From positions 124,001-188,000 of the forward strand of contig NZ_JAAKYZ010000002.1 of assembly GCF_015229955.1 (NCBI RefSeq): a DNA stretch of 64,000 nucleotides. The letters are read 5' to 3'. The position numbers and the translations under genes were made by a program. The first letter of the stretch is position 1. Each line of letters begins with the position of its first letter. Source of the stretch: Campylobacter concisus (lineage in GTDB: Bacteria > Campylobacterota > Campylobacteria > Campylobacterales > Campylobacteraceae). The notes below the pieces were generated by a model that was not told the origin of the DNA, searched no databases, and was given only the letters and a program-made list of their open reading frames with translations. Below, piece by piece: positions 36,937-48,219 of this stretch.

Positions 36937-38247
36937 TTGATAGCGGACGAAATTTTAGAAAATCTTTCAACACAAATTTCACCTGAAGAATACCAAAGTT
37001 ATATCAAGCAATTAAAATTTAACGAAAAGGCTTCAGACGATCACATTATCGTATTTACTGCACCAAATGAGTTGATGGCTAAATTTATAAATACAAGATA
37101 TGCTGATAAAATCGCTCATCTATATGAAGTTAGAACAGGCATAAAACCAAATATAGAAATTTCATCTACTAAAAGTAGCAAGGTATCAAAACAAAATCAA
37201 ATAAATGTTAAGCAGATAAAAACACAAAGTAGCATTTTAAATCCAAGCTACACATTTGAAAATTTTGTTTGTGGAGCTTCAAATCAATACGCATTTTTAA
37301 GCGCAAAAGCAGCCGCTGAAAAACCTGGTGTACTTTACAATCCACTTTTTATCTACGGGACTACGGGACTTGGTAAGACTCACTTACTCCAGTCAGTCGG
37401 AAATCACTGCCTAAATAAAGGAAAAACCGTTATTTGTGTAACTAGCGAACAATTTATGATAGATTTTACCAGTCACATAAATAACCACTCAATGCCAAAA
37501 TTTCGTGAAAAATATAGAAACTGCGATGTTTTACTAATAGACGATGTACAGTTTCTTGGTAAAACTGATAAAATCCAAGAGGAATTTTTCAACACATATA
37601 ATGAACTTTTAGCAAAAAATGGTCAAATAGTTATGACTTCAGATCGACCTCCAAAGACACTAAAAGGCTTTGAGGATAGGATGATTTCAAGATTTGATAA
37701 GGCTTTTATGGCTGATATTACGCCACCTGAACTTGATACAAAGATAGCTATCATCATCAAAAAATGCGAGTTTGATAAAATCGATCTAAATAAAGAGGTC
37801 ATAAACTACATAGCTACAAATATGGGAGATAATATCCGTGAGATCGAGGGAGCTATCATAAATTTAAACGTATTTAAAACTCTTATGAAAGAAGAGATCA
37901 CACTTGATCTTGCAAAAAGTATATTAAAAGATTTGATTAAAGAAAAACGTGAAAATATAAATTTCGATACTATCGTTGAAATAGTTAGTAAAGAGCTAAA
38001 TATCAAACAAAGTGATATAAAAAGCAAATCAAGAGTTACAAATATCGTAGAAGCAAGACGCATCATCATATATCTTGCAAAGATGCTTACAACAAACTCA
38101 ATGCCACAAATTGCAAACTATTTTGGTATGAAAGATCACAGTGCCGTTAGTCATAATATTAAAAAGATAAATGAGCTAATACAAACTAATGAAATTTTTA
38201 GTCTAAAAGTTACTGAATTAAAAAACAAAATTTTGACAAAAGGATAA
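36937..38247 (+). CDS. dnaA: Chromosomal replication initiator DnaA
   Basis: A 436-residue initiator AAA+ ATPase. Domain I covers about 1-75. Domain III has Walker A GTTGLGKTHLL near residue 147 and Walker B VLLIDDVQFL near 203. The C-terminal DNA-binding domain carries the DnaA signature (EARRIIIYLAKMLT and GMKDHSAVSHNIKKI). Translation starts at TTG 36937 (MIADEILENL), with TAAGG about ten bases upstream. DnaA-box clusters flank the gene on both sides. Confidence 0.98.
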   Translation: MIADEILENLSTQISPEEYQSYIKQLKFNEKASDDHIIVFTAPNELMAKFINTRYADKIAHLYEVRTGIKPNIEISSTKSSKVSKQNQINVKQIKTQSSILNPSYTFENFVCGASNQYAFLSAKAAAEKPGVLYNPLFIYGTTGLGKTHLLQSVGNHCLNKGKTVICVTSEQFMIDFTSHINNHSMPKFREKYRNCDVLLIDDVQFLGKTDKIQEEFFNTYNELLAKNGQIVMTSDRPPKTLKGFEDRMISRFDKAFMADITPPELDTKIAIIIKKCEFDKIDLNKEVINYIATNMGDNIREIEGAIINLNVFKTLMKEEITLDLAKSILKDLIKEKRENINFDTIVEIVSKELNIKQSDIKSKSRVTNIVEARRIIIYLAKMLTTNSMPQIANYFGMKDHSAVSHNIKKINELIQTNEIFSLKVTELKNKILTKG

Positions 38248-38263
38248 AATACAATATGAAATT

Positions 38264-38343
38264 TGTGAATAAATGTGAAAAAGAAAATATAATTTTTCAC
38301 ATTTCAAATAGCTTTATTACGATGTTTAAAAGCACTTTTCACT
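38264..38343. other. DnaA-box cluster in dnaA-dnaN gap (replication origin, oriC2-like)
   Basis: Boxes: TGTGAATAA at 38264-38272 (TTATTCACA on minus, the classical 9-mer), TGTGAAAAA at 38274-38282 (TTTTTCACA on minus), TTTTTCACA at 38293-38301 on plus, and a weaker CTTTTCACT at 38335-38343. The rest of this 154-base gap is very AT-rich (38344-38395) and is a good candidate for the unwinding element. In related genera the origin is in this same gap. Confidence 0.8.
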
Positions 38344-38401
38344 TTTTAACATCACCTACTAAAACAAAAAAATTAAATTTAAAAATAGAAGGAAGTTTTT
38401 A

Positions 38402-39475
38402 ATGAAGGTTTTAATAAACAAAAATATGCTTGAAAGCATAGTAACAAATACAAATCCATATCTTGAAAAAAGAGATCTTAGTGCTATAACTTCTCACATT
38501 TATATCTCAGCAAAAGATGGTGTTTTAAATATAAAAGCAACTGATCATGAAATAGGTCTAGCATATAAGCTAAGTAACGTAAAAATCGTAGATGAAGGTT
38601 ATGCAACTGCAAATGGTAAAAAACTACTTGACATTATAAAAAGTCTAAAAGACGAAGAAGTTATGTTAGAAACTGTAAATAACTATCTTTATATAAAACA
38701 AAAAAACTCAAAATACAAACTTCCAATGTATAAATTTGAAGATTTTCCAGAATTTCCAACGATTGAGAGTAAATCAAAATTTGACGTTGACGCTGTTATG
38801 TTAGGAAGAAGTTTAAAGAAAATTTTACCAAGTATTGATAGTAATAACCCAAAATTTGAACTAAATGGTGCTTTTCTTGATATTAAAAAAGACTTTATAA
38901 ATATCGTTGGTACTGATACAAGAAGACTTAGCGTATTTAGATTTCAAACACCAACTGAAAAAGAATTTTCACTTATAATCCCTAAAAAAGCTATCAATGA
39001 AATACAAAAACTATTTTTTGACAAGATAGAAATTTACTATGATGAAAATATCTTAATCGCTCAAAGTCAAAATTTTGAATTTTTCACAAAACTTATAAAT
39101 GGCAAATTTCCAGATTACGAGCGTGTCATACCAAAAGAGGTTAGAAAAAGACTTCAATTAAGTAGAGATAAGATGATAGAGGGTATAAAAACTATCTCAA
39201 TGCTAAGTGATACAATGAAAATATCTTTTGCGAAAGATAATATAACATTTGAAAGTATTATAGAAGATAATTCTGAAGCAAAAACTACGATAGATTATCA
39301 AACTGGTTTAGAGCTTGGAGATGAATTTTTCATAGGTATAAAAAATAGATATCTACTTGACTTTTTAAGTAGCATCGAGGATGAAAATTTTGAGCTTGGA
39401 TTTAATGAAAGCTCACTAGCATTTGTTGTAAATTCAAAAGAATTAACAACAGTAATAATGCCGATAAATTTATAA
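38402..39475 (+). CDS. dnaN: DNA polymerase III beta sliding clamp
   Basis: A 357-residue ring-forming clamp that holds the polymerase on DNA. It has three tandem clamp folds of about 120 residues each. The ending VIMPINL is the usual C-terminal (I/V)MP(I/M) pattern. The start ATG has AGAAGGAAG upstream, at the end of the origin gap. It precedes gyrB by 14 bases. Confidence 0.97.
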   Translation: MKVLINKNMLESIVTNTNPYLEKRDLSAITSHIYISAKDGVLNIKATDHEIGLAYKLSNVKIVDEGYATANGKKLLDIIKSLKDEEVMLETVNNYLYIKQKNSKYKLPMYKFEDFPEFPTIESKSKFDVDAVMLGRSLKKILPSIDSNNPKFELNGAFLDIKKDFINIVGTDTRRLSVFRFQTPTEKEFSLIIPKKAINEIQKLFFDKIEIYYDENILIAQSQNFEFFTKLINGKFPDYERVIPKEVRKRLQLSRDKMIEGIKTISMLSDTMKISFAKDNITFESIIEDNSEAKTTIDYQTGLELGDEFFIGIKNRYLLDFLSSIEDENFELGFNESSLAFVVNSKELTTVIMPINL

Positions 39476-39480
39476 GATAA

Positions 39481-41799
<2,319 letters not shown>

Positions 41800-41817
41800 A
41801 AGAAAAAAGGATAAAAA

Positions 41818-42435
41818 ATGAGCGAAGAGATGAAGTATGGCGAGAAAATTTTAAAAGAATTTGACGTAGAGAGTGACCTTGAGGTCTGGGAAAATAAGCA
41901 AACAAGGGACTATGTCATAAAGATCACTCTGCCTGAGTTTTGCTGCCTTTGCCCTCGCTCTGGTTATCCTGACTTTGCCACAATCTATCTTGAGTACATC
42001 CCAAATAAGCTAGTTGTTGAGCTAAAAGCGATAAAGCTTTACATAAATAGCTTTATGAACCGCAACATCAGCCACGAAGATAGTATAAATGAAATTTACT
42101 CTGTTTTAGAGAAAAAGCTTGAGCCTAAATTTATGAAGATAGTTGGTGACTTTAACCCACGTGGAAATGTCCATACGGTTATTGAGATCAGCTCTGATCT
42201 AGTGGTAAAAAAGCCAGTTGAAGAGAAAGAATTTACTCCAAGAAGTAGGGAGAGAAGCTTTAGCGACAAGCCACGTGAGAGACGAAGTACAAGCGATCGT
42301 GGTAGCAGTAGAGGCAACAGAGATGATAAATTTAAAAAAGATGACAAATCAAGAAGAAGCTCAAACAAAGAGGGCTTTAGAAAGATAAGCTATGCCGATG
42401 ATAAGAAGCCAAAAGTAGTCAAAAAGGATAAATGA
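41818..42435 (+). CDS. queF: 7-cyano-7-deazaguanine reductase QueF with basic C-terminal tail
   Basis: Reduces preQ0 to preQ1 with NADPH in queuosine synthesis. The short (unimodular) enzyme occupies residues 1-130. The catalytic cysteine is Cys45 in CLCPRSGYPDFATI, and the QueF motif ELKAIKLY lies at 68-75. Residues 131-205 are an extra tail rich in Arg, Ser, Lys and Asp (for example RSRERSFSDKPRERRS) that usual QueF proteins of about 130 residues lack. The tail uses the same codons as the rest and has no frame break. It may bind RNA; that is an inference. It overlaps the HD-domain gene by one base. Confidence 0.93.
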   Translation: MSEEMKYGEKILKEFDVESDLEVWENKQTRDYVIKITLPEFCCLCPRSGYPDFATIYLEYIPNKLVVELKAIKLYINSFMNRNISHEDSINEIYSVLEKKLEPKFMKIVGDFNPRGNVHTVIEISSDLVVKKPVEEKEFTPRSRERSFSDKPRERRSTSDRGSSRGNRDDKFKKDDKSRRSSNKEGFRKISYADDKKPKVVKKDK

Positions 42436-43670
42436 TGATAAGTGCTAAGCTTATAGAACATATCTTTAAAGCAGCATCTATATCACGTTGGAACGACTAT
42501 CCAAAGATGGCAAATTTAGTCGAGCTTGATAAGCAGGCTCATAAATTTATCATCGCTTATTTCATAGCAAAACAAGAGCAAGACGCCGATATGAACTATA
42601 TCATTGAGGCTGGAATTTTTGAGTTTTTAAGCAGGGTCGTAGTCACTGACATACGTCCAGACGTCTTTCACCACATCCAAAAGACAAAAAAAGAGCAGAT
42701 AAATAGCTGGGTTTTAAGTAATCTTGATAGCCTTATTTCAGATATTGAAGATGGGGAGTTTTTAGAGAGATTTAAAAGTTATTTTAAAAGTGATAAAAAG
42801 CATGAAAAAGAGCGTCTCATTCTAAAAGCAGCTAGCTATCTTGCCACTAGGTGGGAATTTTCTATCGTCTATCAAACGAGCCAGTTTTTAAGTGATATAG
42901 AAGAGCTTAAAGCTAAGGTTGAGGAGGAGATGGAGGATTATTATGAGCTAATTGGCGTTAGAAAGATCGCTATGAATCAAAAATTAGCCCGCCTTGTTGA
43001 TCTAAGTGGCAGGCTAAGGTTTCAAAAGCGCTGGGCACAAACGCCTCGTATCCCTGAAACTGCGGTCTTAGGGCATATGCTAGTAGTTGCGATACTAAGC
43101 TACTTTTACTCACTCAAAGCAAAAGCTTGCAAAAAACGTTTAGAAAATAACTTCTTTTGTGCACTATTTCACGATCTACCGGAGAGCCTCACAAGAGATA
43201 TCATAAGCCCTGTAAAATACGGCGTAAAAGGGCTAAATGAGATCATCAGCGAGTATGAGATGAGGCTTATTGATGAGAGGATTTTGCCATTTGTGCCTGA
43301 AAAGATCAAAGATGAGTTTAGCTACATCCTTGGCATCAGAAAAGATGGCGAGAAATTTATAAAAGATGAGTTTGAAAATAGAACTTATGAGCGCAAGATC
43401 ATCTGCCACGAAGGGACTATGGAGAACGTAAATGAGGATAAATTTAACCCAATTGATGGCAAAGCACTAAAATACTGCGACAAACTCTCAGCCTACATCG
43501 AAGCTGGAATTTCTATAAGCTACGGTGTCAAGTCAAAAGAGCTAACTGACGGCTTTAATAATATGTATAAATTTTTTAGTGAAAAACCTAAGATCGACGG
43601 AGTGGATTTTTTAGAAATTTGTGATGATTTTAATGAACATTTTGGTTTAGAAAGACCCCCTCTCAGATGA
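42435..43670 (+). CDS. HD-domain metal-dependent hydrolase (YfbR-like)
   Basis: A 411-residue protein with an HD domain in its centre: HMLVVAILSYFYS (near residue 215) supplies the first His, and FCALFHDLPESLTRDIISPVKYG supplies the HD pair (in parts ALFHDLPE and TRDIISP). This resembles the YfbR/5'-nucleotidase type of HD hydrolase, but with long N- and C-terminal parts. Substrate unknown; a nucleotide is likely. The second of two tandem ATGs (42435) has better spacing from AAGGA. The last 18 bases overlap the SRP RNA gene on the other strand. Confidence 0.82.
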   Translation: MISAKLIEHIFKAASISRWNDYPKMANLVELDKQAHKFIIAYFIAKQEQDADMNYIIEAGIFEFLSRVVVTDIRPDVFHHIQKTKKEQINSWVLSNLDSLISDIEDGEFLERFKSYFKSDKKHEKERLILKAASYLATRWEFSIVYQTSQFLSDIEELKAKVEEEMEDYYELIGVRKIAMNQKLARLVDLSGRLRFQKRWAQTPRIPETAVLGHMLVVAILSYFYSLKAKACKKRLENNFFCALFHDLPESLTRDIISPVKYGVKGLNEIISEYEMRLIDERILPFVPEKIKDEFSYILGIRKDGEKFIKDEFENRTYERKIICHEGTMENVNEDKFNPIDGKALKYCDKLSAYIEAGISISYGVKSKELTDGFNNMYKFFSEKPKIDGVDFLEICDDFNEHFGLERPPLR

Positions 43671-43760
43671 CTGCGGCACACACTTAATACAAGTGCTCTG
43701 CTGTGTTCCCACCCTGAAGCGGTGCTCATAAAAAGCATTGCACAGGTCTAAGAAGGAGCT
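43653..43760 (-). ncRNA. ffs: Signal recognition particle RNA (small bacterial type)
   Basis: Read on the minus strand, the conserved domain IV is visible: CAGG-GTG-GGAA-CAC-AGCAG, i.e. a GGAA tetraloop on a GTG/CAC stem, with the symmetric loop strands CAGG and AGCAG that bind Ffh. Flanking arms pair over a long hairpin: TTAGAC with GTCATCTGA, and CTCCTTC with GAGAGGGGG, at the two ends. Length of about 108 bases is right for 4.5S RNA. A TATGAT at 43766-43771 on the minus strand is a good -10 box seven bases upstream. The 3' end lies inside the coding end of the HD-domain gene. Exact ends are uncertain by a few bases. Confidence 0.87.
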
Positions 43761-43832
43761 TCGCAATCATACAGAAACTATACTTAAATTTAGTTTTATA
43801 GTTACATTTTTAAAAATTTAGCTTTAAAAGTA

Positions 43833-43838
43833 TATAAT
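43833..43838 (+). promoter_or_regulatory. -10 box for the gene at 43867
   Basis: A perfect TATAAT lies 29 bases before the ATG of the unknown gene, in an AT-rich stretch between it and the SRP RNA gene. Confidence 0.55.
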
Positions 43839-43866
43839 CAGCCAAAATTTCATAAAAAGTAGAGTA

Positions 43867-44292
43867 ATGTCTGGAAAGTTTAAACTTCGTTTTTTATCAG
43901 CTTTTAGAGATTTTTTTATCTATCATCACAAATCTTTAGAATTTCGTGCCAAAATTTTTGCCGCTATGATCTCTGCTAAATTTGACCCAGACGAAGATGA
44001 TTTTTTTGTTTTAAATGACATTACAAATGAAATTTATGAAAATGACCAAACCAGAAAAGATTTTTTAATCCAAACTGTTAAAGAGTATGTAGCAAGAGTT
44101 AAAAGAAACGATAGGATCACACTTGATGCACTACTTTTAAGCATTGATAAAGACCTAAAAGATCACAAAAGATATGCCAAAAAGATAGATTTTTCTCACC
44201 TTCGTCGCTTGATGAGTGGCTGTGAGGAAGAAATTTTAGTTCAGCAAAGAGTTTATGAGTTTTTAATAAACGAAGTTAAACTCTATTCTTAA
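43867..44292 (+). CDS. Conserved-looking protein of unknown function beside flgE
   Basis: I do not recognise this 141-residue protein. It has no signal peptide or membrane segment and is predicted to be mostly helical, with many charged residues and a single cysteine (SGCEEE). A basic N-terminus (MSGKFKLRFLSAFRDFF) precedes the acidic segment DPDEDDFF. It converges on flgE, ending 45 bases from it. Campylobacters have an uncharacterised gene beside flgE at this place, from memory, but I cannot tell whether this is the same gene. Own promoter is likely from the TATAAT upstream. Confidence 0.75.
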   Translation: MSGKFKLRFLSAFRDFFIYHHKSLEFRAKIFAAMISAKFDPDEDDFFVLNDITNEIYENDQTRKDFLIQTVKEYVARVKRNDRITLDALLLSIDKDLKDHKRYAKKIDFSHLRRLMSGCEEEILVQQRVYEFLINEVKLYS

Positions 44293-44337
44293 AATTATCA
44301 TTCATTTTAAATTTTTAATCATCAACTAGCATAAAAA

Positions 44338-45939
44338 TTATTTCTTCATCTGAATAGCAGTTTGGATCATCTCATCACTTGTTGTGATACTTTTTGCACT
44401 AGCCTCATAAGCCTTTTGCGTGACTATAACCTCACTTAGCGCTTGACCAAGATCGACATTACTCATTTCAAGTTTATTTGCAAGGATTTGTGAGCCATAA
44501 ATAGTCTCACCAGCTTTATTTCTATAAAAAAATGCCTCACCTGAATTTGGAGTTGCTTCATAGAGATTATCACCCACTTTTGATACTCCTTGTTCATTTT
44601 GGAAGTGAAATAGAGCTATTTTTGCAACTATAAATGAGCGAGAATTGTCAAAATTTGCCATGATATTTCCACGATCATCAACGCTATATTTTGTGAGATT
44701 TCCTTCGGCGTAGCCATCTGCTTTTATGATAAAGTCTTTTTTTGAATTGGCTGAGCTTGTTATGCCATTATAGACATTTACATCTCCATCGCCAAGAAAA
44801 TTTAAAGCCACGTTTCCAACGCTTGTTAATGTATTTGTAACAAGCCTGCCGCTACCATCAAAAGTAAGTATTCCCATAGCTGTATTTTGTACAACACCAT
44901 TAGCATCAGTTATCGTAGCTGTGGCATTCCAGATAGTTTGATTGCTACCTTGAGGGATTTGCTTTGTAAAATTTATAGTTACTAAGCTCTTTGTACCATC
45001 GCTGTTATATATTTCTGAACTTAGTTTTTCTTTATTAGCTACTTCAACTAGTGATGTAACTTCAGCTTTTACATCTAAGCTAGCAAAATTCATAAATTTT
45101 AGGCTTTTATTGTTTATATGCCAGCTGCCATCGCTCTCTAGTGTGGTTGAAAACTCACTAAATTTACCATCACCGTCTTTTACTTTTACCACTACGCTAT
45201 CGCCTGCTTTTGCACCAAATCTTGTCTGACTTAGTGGGATTTGTCCATTTAGTGAGATAGTTTTGTTTGTATTATCGAGTGTATAGTTAAAATTTGCCGC
45301 ATCAATGGCTGTTGTTCGCTTATCTGTTATAAGGCTTGAGTCTAGGTTGCCTTTTAAATTTATATTTTTTGTTTGCTTGGCTGGCATATATAAAAAATGA
45401 GGTAAATTTATGCCTTTTTGTGAGCCAGTATCGCCTAGTTTTAGATCTTCTTCTTTTGCTGTAAATGCCTGCGTGGTACCTTTTGTTTGACCATATTTTC
45501 TAAGAGCATTAGCACTTGGGGTGACTGGAGTAAAACTTGTTAACGTACCAAGAAGTAAGTTGCCTTTATTATCTACTAAATTTCCAGCTGCGTCTATATC
45601 AAAGCTACCTGTTCTTGTGTAGTAGTTTCTACCATTTTTATCAACGACACCAAAAAAGCCTTTACCGCCTATGGCTAGGTCAAAGTTATTATCGGTATTT
45701 TGAAAACTACCATTTGTCATCTTTAAAGCTGTCGTTTGTTTCGTAGCTCCAAGACCTACTTGATTGTTAGTTGGACCACTTCCAGCAGAAGCCATATGTT
45801 GATTGATTAAATTTTTAAACTCAGGGATTGAAGCTTTAAAACCTACGTTGTTGATATTTGAGATATTATTTGCCCAAACATCCATGCCAAAGCTTTGTGT
45901 TTTAATGCCACTAATTCCGTTGTAAAAACCTCTCATCAT
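44338..45939 (-). CDS. flgE: Flagellar hook protein FlgE
   Basis: A 533-residue subunit of the flagellar hook. The N-terminal hook/rod segment MRGFYNGISGIKTQSFGMDVWANNISN (given in parts: GFYNGISGIKTQ, ANNISNINNVGFKA) and the C-terminal LEMSNVDLGQALSEVIVTQKAYEAS segment (LEMSNVDLG, TQKAYEAS) form the coiled-coil D0 domain. Length is near that of C. jejuni FlgE. It lies after flgD by five bases with AAGGA upstream. The order fliK-flgD-flgE is that of C. jejuni, supporting it as the main hook protein, in contrast to FlgE2. Confidence 0.95.
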   Translation of the reverse strand: MMRGFYNGISGIKTQSFGMDVWANNISNINNVGFKASIPEFKNLINQHMASAGSGPTNNQVGLGATKQTTALKMTNGSFQNTDNNFDLAIGGKGFFGVVDKNGRNYYTRTGSFDIDAAGNLVDNKGNLLLGTLTSFTPVTPSANALRKYGQTKGTTQAFTAKEEDLKLGDTGSQKGINLPHFLYMPAKQTKNINLKGNLDSSLITDKRTTAIDAANFNYTLDNTNKTISLNGQIPLSQTRFGAKAGDSVVVKVKDGDGKFSEFSTTLESDGSWHINNKSLKFMNFASLDVKAEVTSLVEVANKEKLSSEIYNSDGTKSLVTINFTKQIPQGSNQTIWNATATITDANGVVQNTAMGILTFDGSGRLVTNTLTSVGNVALNFLGDGDVNVYNGITSSANSKKDFIIKADGYAEGNLTKYSVDDRGNIMANFDNSRSFIVAKIALFHFQNEQGVSKVGDNLYEATPNSGEAFFYRNKAGETIYGSQILANKLEMSNVDLGQALSEVIVTQKAYEASAKSITTSDEMIQTAIQMKK

Positions 45940-45944
45940 GGCTT

Positions 45945-46652
45945 TTATCCTTCGTAAAATTCAGATATTTTATCCATTGGGACATATTCGCCTGCGATTT
46001 TTATCATGGCTTTACCATCTACAAATTTTACTGCTTCAACCGGATAGCTACCTACTTGAGTTTTGTATGAATTACCATCTTTTCCGGTGTAATTAACAGA
46101 GACTGTATATGCTCCGTTTGGTAATTGTTTTCCAGAATCATCTTTGCCATCCCAAGATATTCTGCGAACTCCTGACTTTAGATCTTTTATATCGATTGAA
46201 CGAACGACCTCTCCATTTGCATTTTTAATTTCAAGCTTACCATTTGCAAGATCTGATTTAAAATAAAGTGCAAAATTTACAGTTTTTTGCTCATCTGTTA
46301 GTAAAACTGAGTTTGAACCAGTTGAGACCATTTTGCCAAGGGCTGATATGGCGTAGGCATTTGCATTTGATTTTAACTGATTTACAAGCTCTTTCATAGC
46401 TGAGTTTGTATTTTGTTGCATCTCTAGTGATGCTAGTTGGCTAGTTTGTGTGAGCATCTTTTCAGTATCCATAGGACTTGTTGGGTCTTGATACTGAAGC
46501 TCTGTTAAAAGTAACTTCATAAATGCATCTTTATCTAGCTGTGCATTTGGGTTAGTTCCTGTACCAGCTGCCGCATCTTGCTTTGCTTTTGCCTTTTTCT
46601 CGGCATTTTTTTGTTGTGTTGTTTGTGTAGTTATATCTGAAACTGAAGCCAT
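45945..46652 (-). CDS. flgD: Flagellar hook cap protein FlgD
   Basis: A 235-residue scaffold needed to polymerise the hook. The N-terminal signature is DKDAFMKLLLTELQYQDPTSPMDTEKML (given in parts: AFMKLLLTELQYQDP, MDTEKMLTQ). A FlgD Ig-like domain follows: VRRISWDGKDDSGKQLPNGAYTV (in parts WDGKDDSGK, LPNGAYTV). Residues 8-35 are Lys/Ala/Gln-rich. It lies between fliK and flgE in one operon. Confidence 0.95.
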   Translation of the reverse strand: MASVSDITTQTTQQKNAEKKAKAKQDAAAGTGTNPNAQLDKDAFMKLLLTELQYQDPTSPMDTEKMLTQTSQLASLEMQQNTNSAMKELVNQLKSNANAYAISALGKMVSTGSNSVLLTDEQKTVNFALYFKSDLANGKLEIKNANGEVVRSIDIKDLKSGVRRISWDGKDDSGKQLPNGAYTVSVNYTGKDGNSYKTQVGSYPVEAVKFVDGKAMIKIAGEYVPMDKISEFYEG

Positions 46653-46660
46653 GATCTCTC

Positions 46661-48058
46661 CTAAATATATCTTGGTATTACTAGCTCAAGCAAGCTTTGT
46701 TCCGCTTGAGTGTTTTCGCTCTCATCGCTTTGATTTGAGCTGTATTTATTCTTTGCTTGTTCTTTTTTATCTTGTCTTTGATTTTGATCTGAGAAATTCA
46801 TCTCAAGCTCGGTAAATCCCATATTTACAAGGCTATTTTTAAACTCGGCTTGATTTTGCAAAAAGAGATTCATCGTAGCCGTGGTTGAGTTAAAATTTAC
46901 ATGTAAGTTATTGCCGCGATTTACCATTGTGATCTCAACCTCGCCTAAATTTAGAGGATTAAGCGTTATGTTAAAACGAGTGATCGGAGCTTTGTAATTT
47001 TGCACCTGCTCTTTTAGTGTAGAAGAGAAGTTACTAAGCGTCTCTTTTATCTCAGCCTTTATTTGAAGCTGGTGTTTAGCGCTACTAGCGATATCTTTTA
47101 CCATTTGATTTAGTTCTGATTTATTATCACTTGCAAAGGTTTCTTCAGTTGGCTCACTCTTGGTCATCTGCTCTCTTTCAGGGAATAGTAGCGACTCTAA
47201 AGTTGGAGCTTTTTGCGCCTTTTGCTCGTGTAAATTTACCTTTACTTTAGGCTCTTTTAGCTGCTCCTCTGGCTCAACATCCACTATCTCATCATCAAGC
47301 TTTACTTCACTATCTAGCTTTTTAGGCTCTTCTTTTACTAAATTTTTAACTTCATTAGTTGGATTTGCCACTACCTCTTTTAATAAGGTATCAAGCTTTA
47401 CGACCTCTTTTGGTTCATTTTTGATGATGGTTTGCTCGACTTCATTTTTTAGCTCTTTTAGGTGAAAAGGCTTCTCTTCGGTCTTTATCGGTTTGAAAAA
47501 TTCTTTCTTGCCTAAATTTTTAAACATCTCATTTAGTTTTGGCACATCTTCGTTTGAAATTTCTATATTTTCAAGGCCAAGGTCAAATTTCTTAGCAAGG
47601 TCGATAAGATCGCTAACGCTTTTAACATTGCTAAGCTCTTCGACATTTTCAGGCACACTTAAGAAATTTGCGATCTTGTCGCTGAAATTTGGAAATTTAC
47701 TTACTTTTTCATTGCCATTTAGAATTTCTAAAACTTGCAAAAGCTGCATAAAATTTGCATTTTCATAGAGCTCATTTTTCGTGGTTTCGTCTAAATTTTC
47801 TTCAAGTGCAGTTGAAATTTTTGCCGCGCTTTCGCTTTGAGCTTTTTGCAATGTCTCTTTTTGAGTAGTAACCGTTTTTACTATCTCTTTGACATCTTTT
47901 TCAGTGATTTTTTGGCCGCTATTTGCCTTGCTCGCAGCTGCATCTAAAACCATCGATAAAAATTCGCCGTTGTTTTGAGATTTTTTAGAAACAGAGGGCT
48001 TTTTATTCCCAGCAGGAGCCAGCAAATCTACGTTATTTTTCGCTGTATAAGCTTGCAT
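46661..48058 (-). CDS. fliK: Flagellar hook-length control protein FliK
   Basis: A 465-residue protein with low-complexity, Glu/Lys-rich N-terminal and middle parts and a conserved C-terminal domain. This domain (about 340-430) has ITRFNITLNPLNLGEVEITM and NLFLQNQAEFKNSLVNMGF-like text, the FliK C-terminal core (in parts LNPLNLGEVEI, LVNMGF). It measures hook length and switches export to filament proteins. It is the first gene after a sigma-54 promoter, followed by flgD and flgE, as in C. jejuni. Confidence 0.9.
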   Translation of the reverse strand: MQAYTAKNNVDLLAPAGNKKPSVSKKSQNNGEFLSMVLDAAASKANSGQKITEKDVKEIVKTVTTQKETLQKAQSESAAKISTALEENLDETTKNELYENANFMQLLQVLEILNGNEKVSKFPNFSDKIANFLSVPENVEELSNVKSVSDLIDLAKKFDLGLENIEISNEDVPKLNEMFKNLGKKEFFKPIKTEEKPFHLKELKNEVEQTIIKNEPKEVVKLDTLLKEVVANPTNEVKNLVKEEPKKLDSEVKLDDEIVDVEPEEQLKEPKVKVNLHEQKAQKAPTLESLLFPEREQMTKSEPTEETFASDNKSELNQMVKDIASSAKHQLQIKAEIKETLSNFSSTLKEQVQNYKAPITRFNITLNPLNLGEVEITMVNRGNNLHVNFNSTTATMNLFLQNQAEFKNSLVNMGFTELEMNFSDQNQRQDKKEQAKNKYSSNQSDESENTQAEQSLLELVIPRYI

Positions 48059-48094
48059 TTAAACCTTTCAAATTTTTAAACTTAATGCCAAACA

Positions 48095-48110
48095 TGCAAA
48101 ATCTATTCCA
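48095..48110 (-). promoter_or_regulatory. Sigma-54 promoter of fliK-flgD-flgE
   Basis: Minus-strand TGGAATAGATTTTGCA has GG and GC ten bases apart (-24/-12). Its -12 GC lies about 37 bases before the fliK ATG. Spacing and sequence match the flgE2 promoter at 30558-30575. Confidence 0.85.
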
Positions 48111-48219
48111 AAAATTAACTTCTTGATATCAGCTTAAAATTTATAAAAATTTAGCTATAATCTGCCCCTATTTTAAAACTGACAAACGAAAAATAGTAAA
48201 CTAATAAACGGAGAAAAAT

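Noticed and set aside
43520-43738. 72-residue reading frame on the minus strand
   Set aside because: It is antisense to the HD-domain gene and covers the SRP RNA; it has no family-like sequence.
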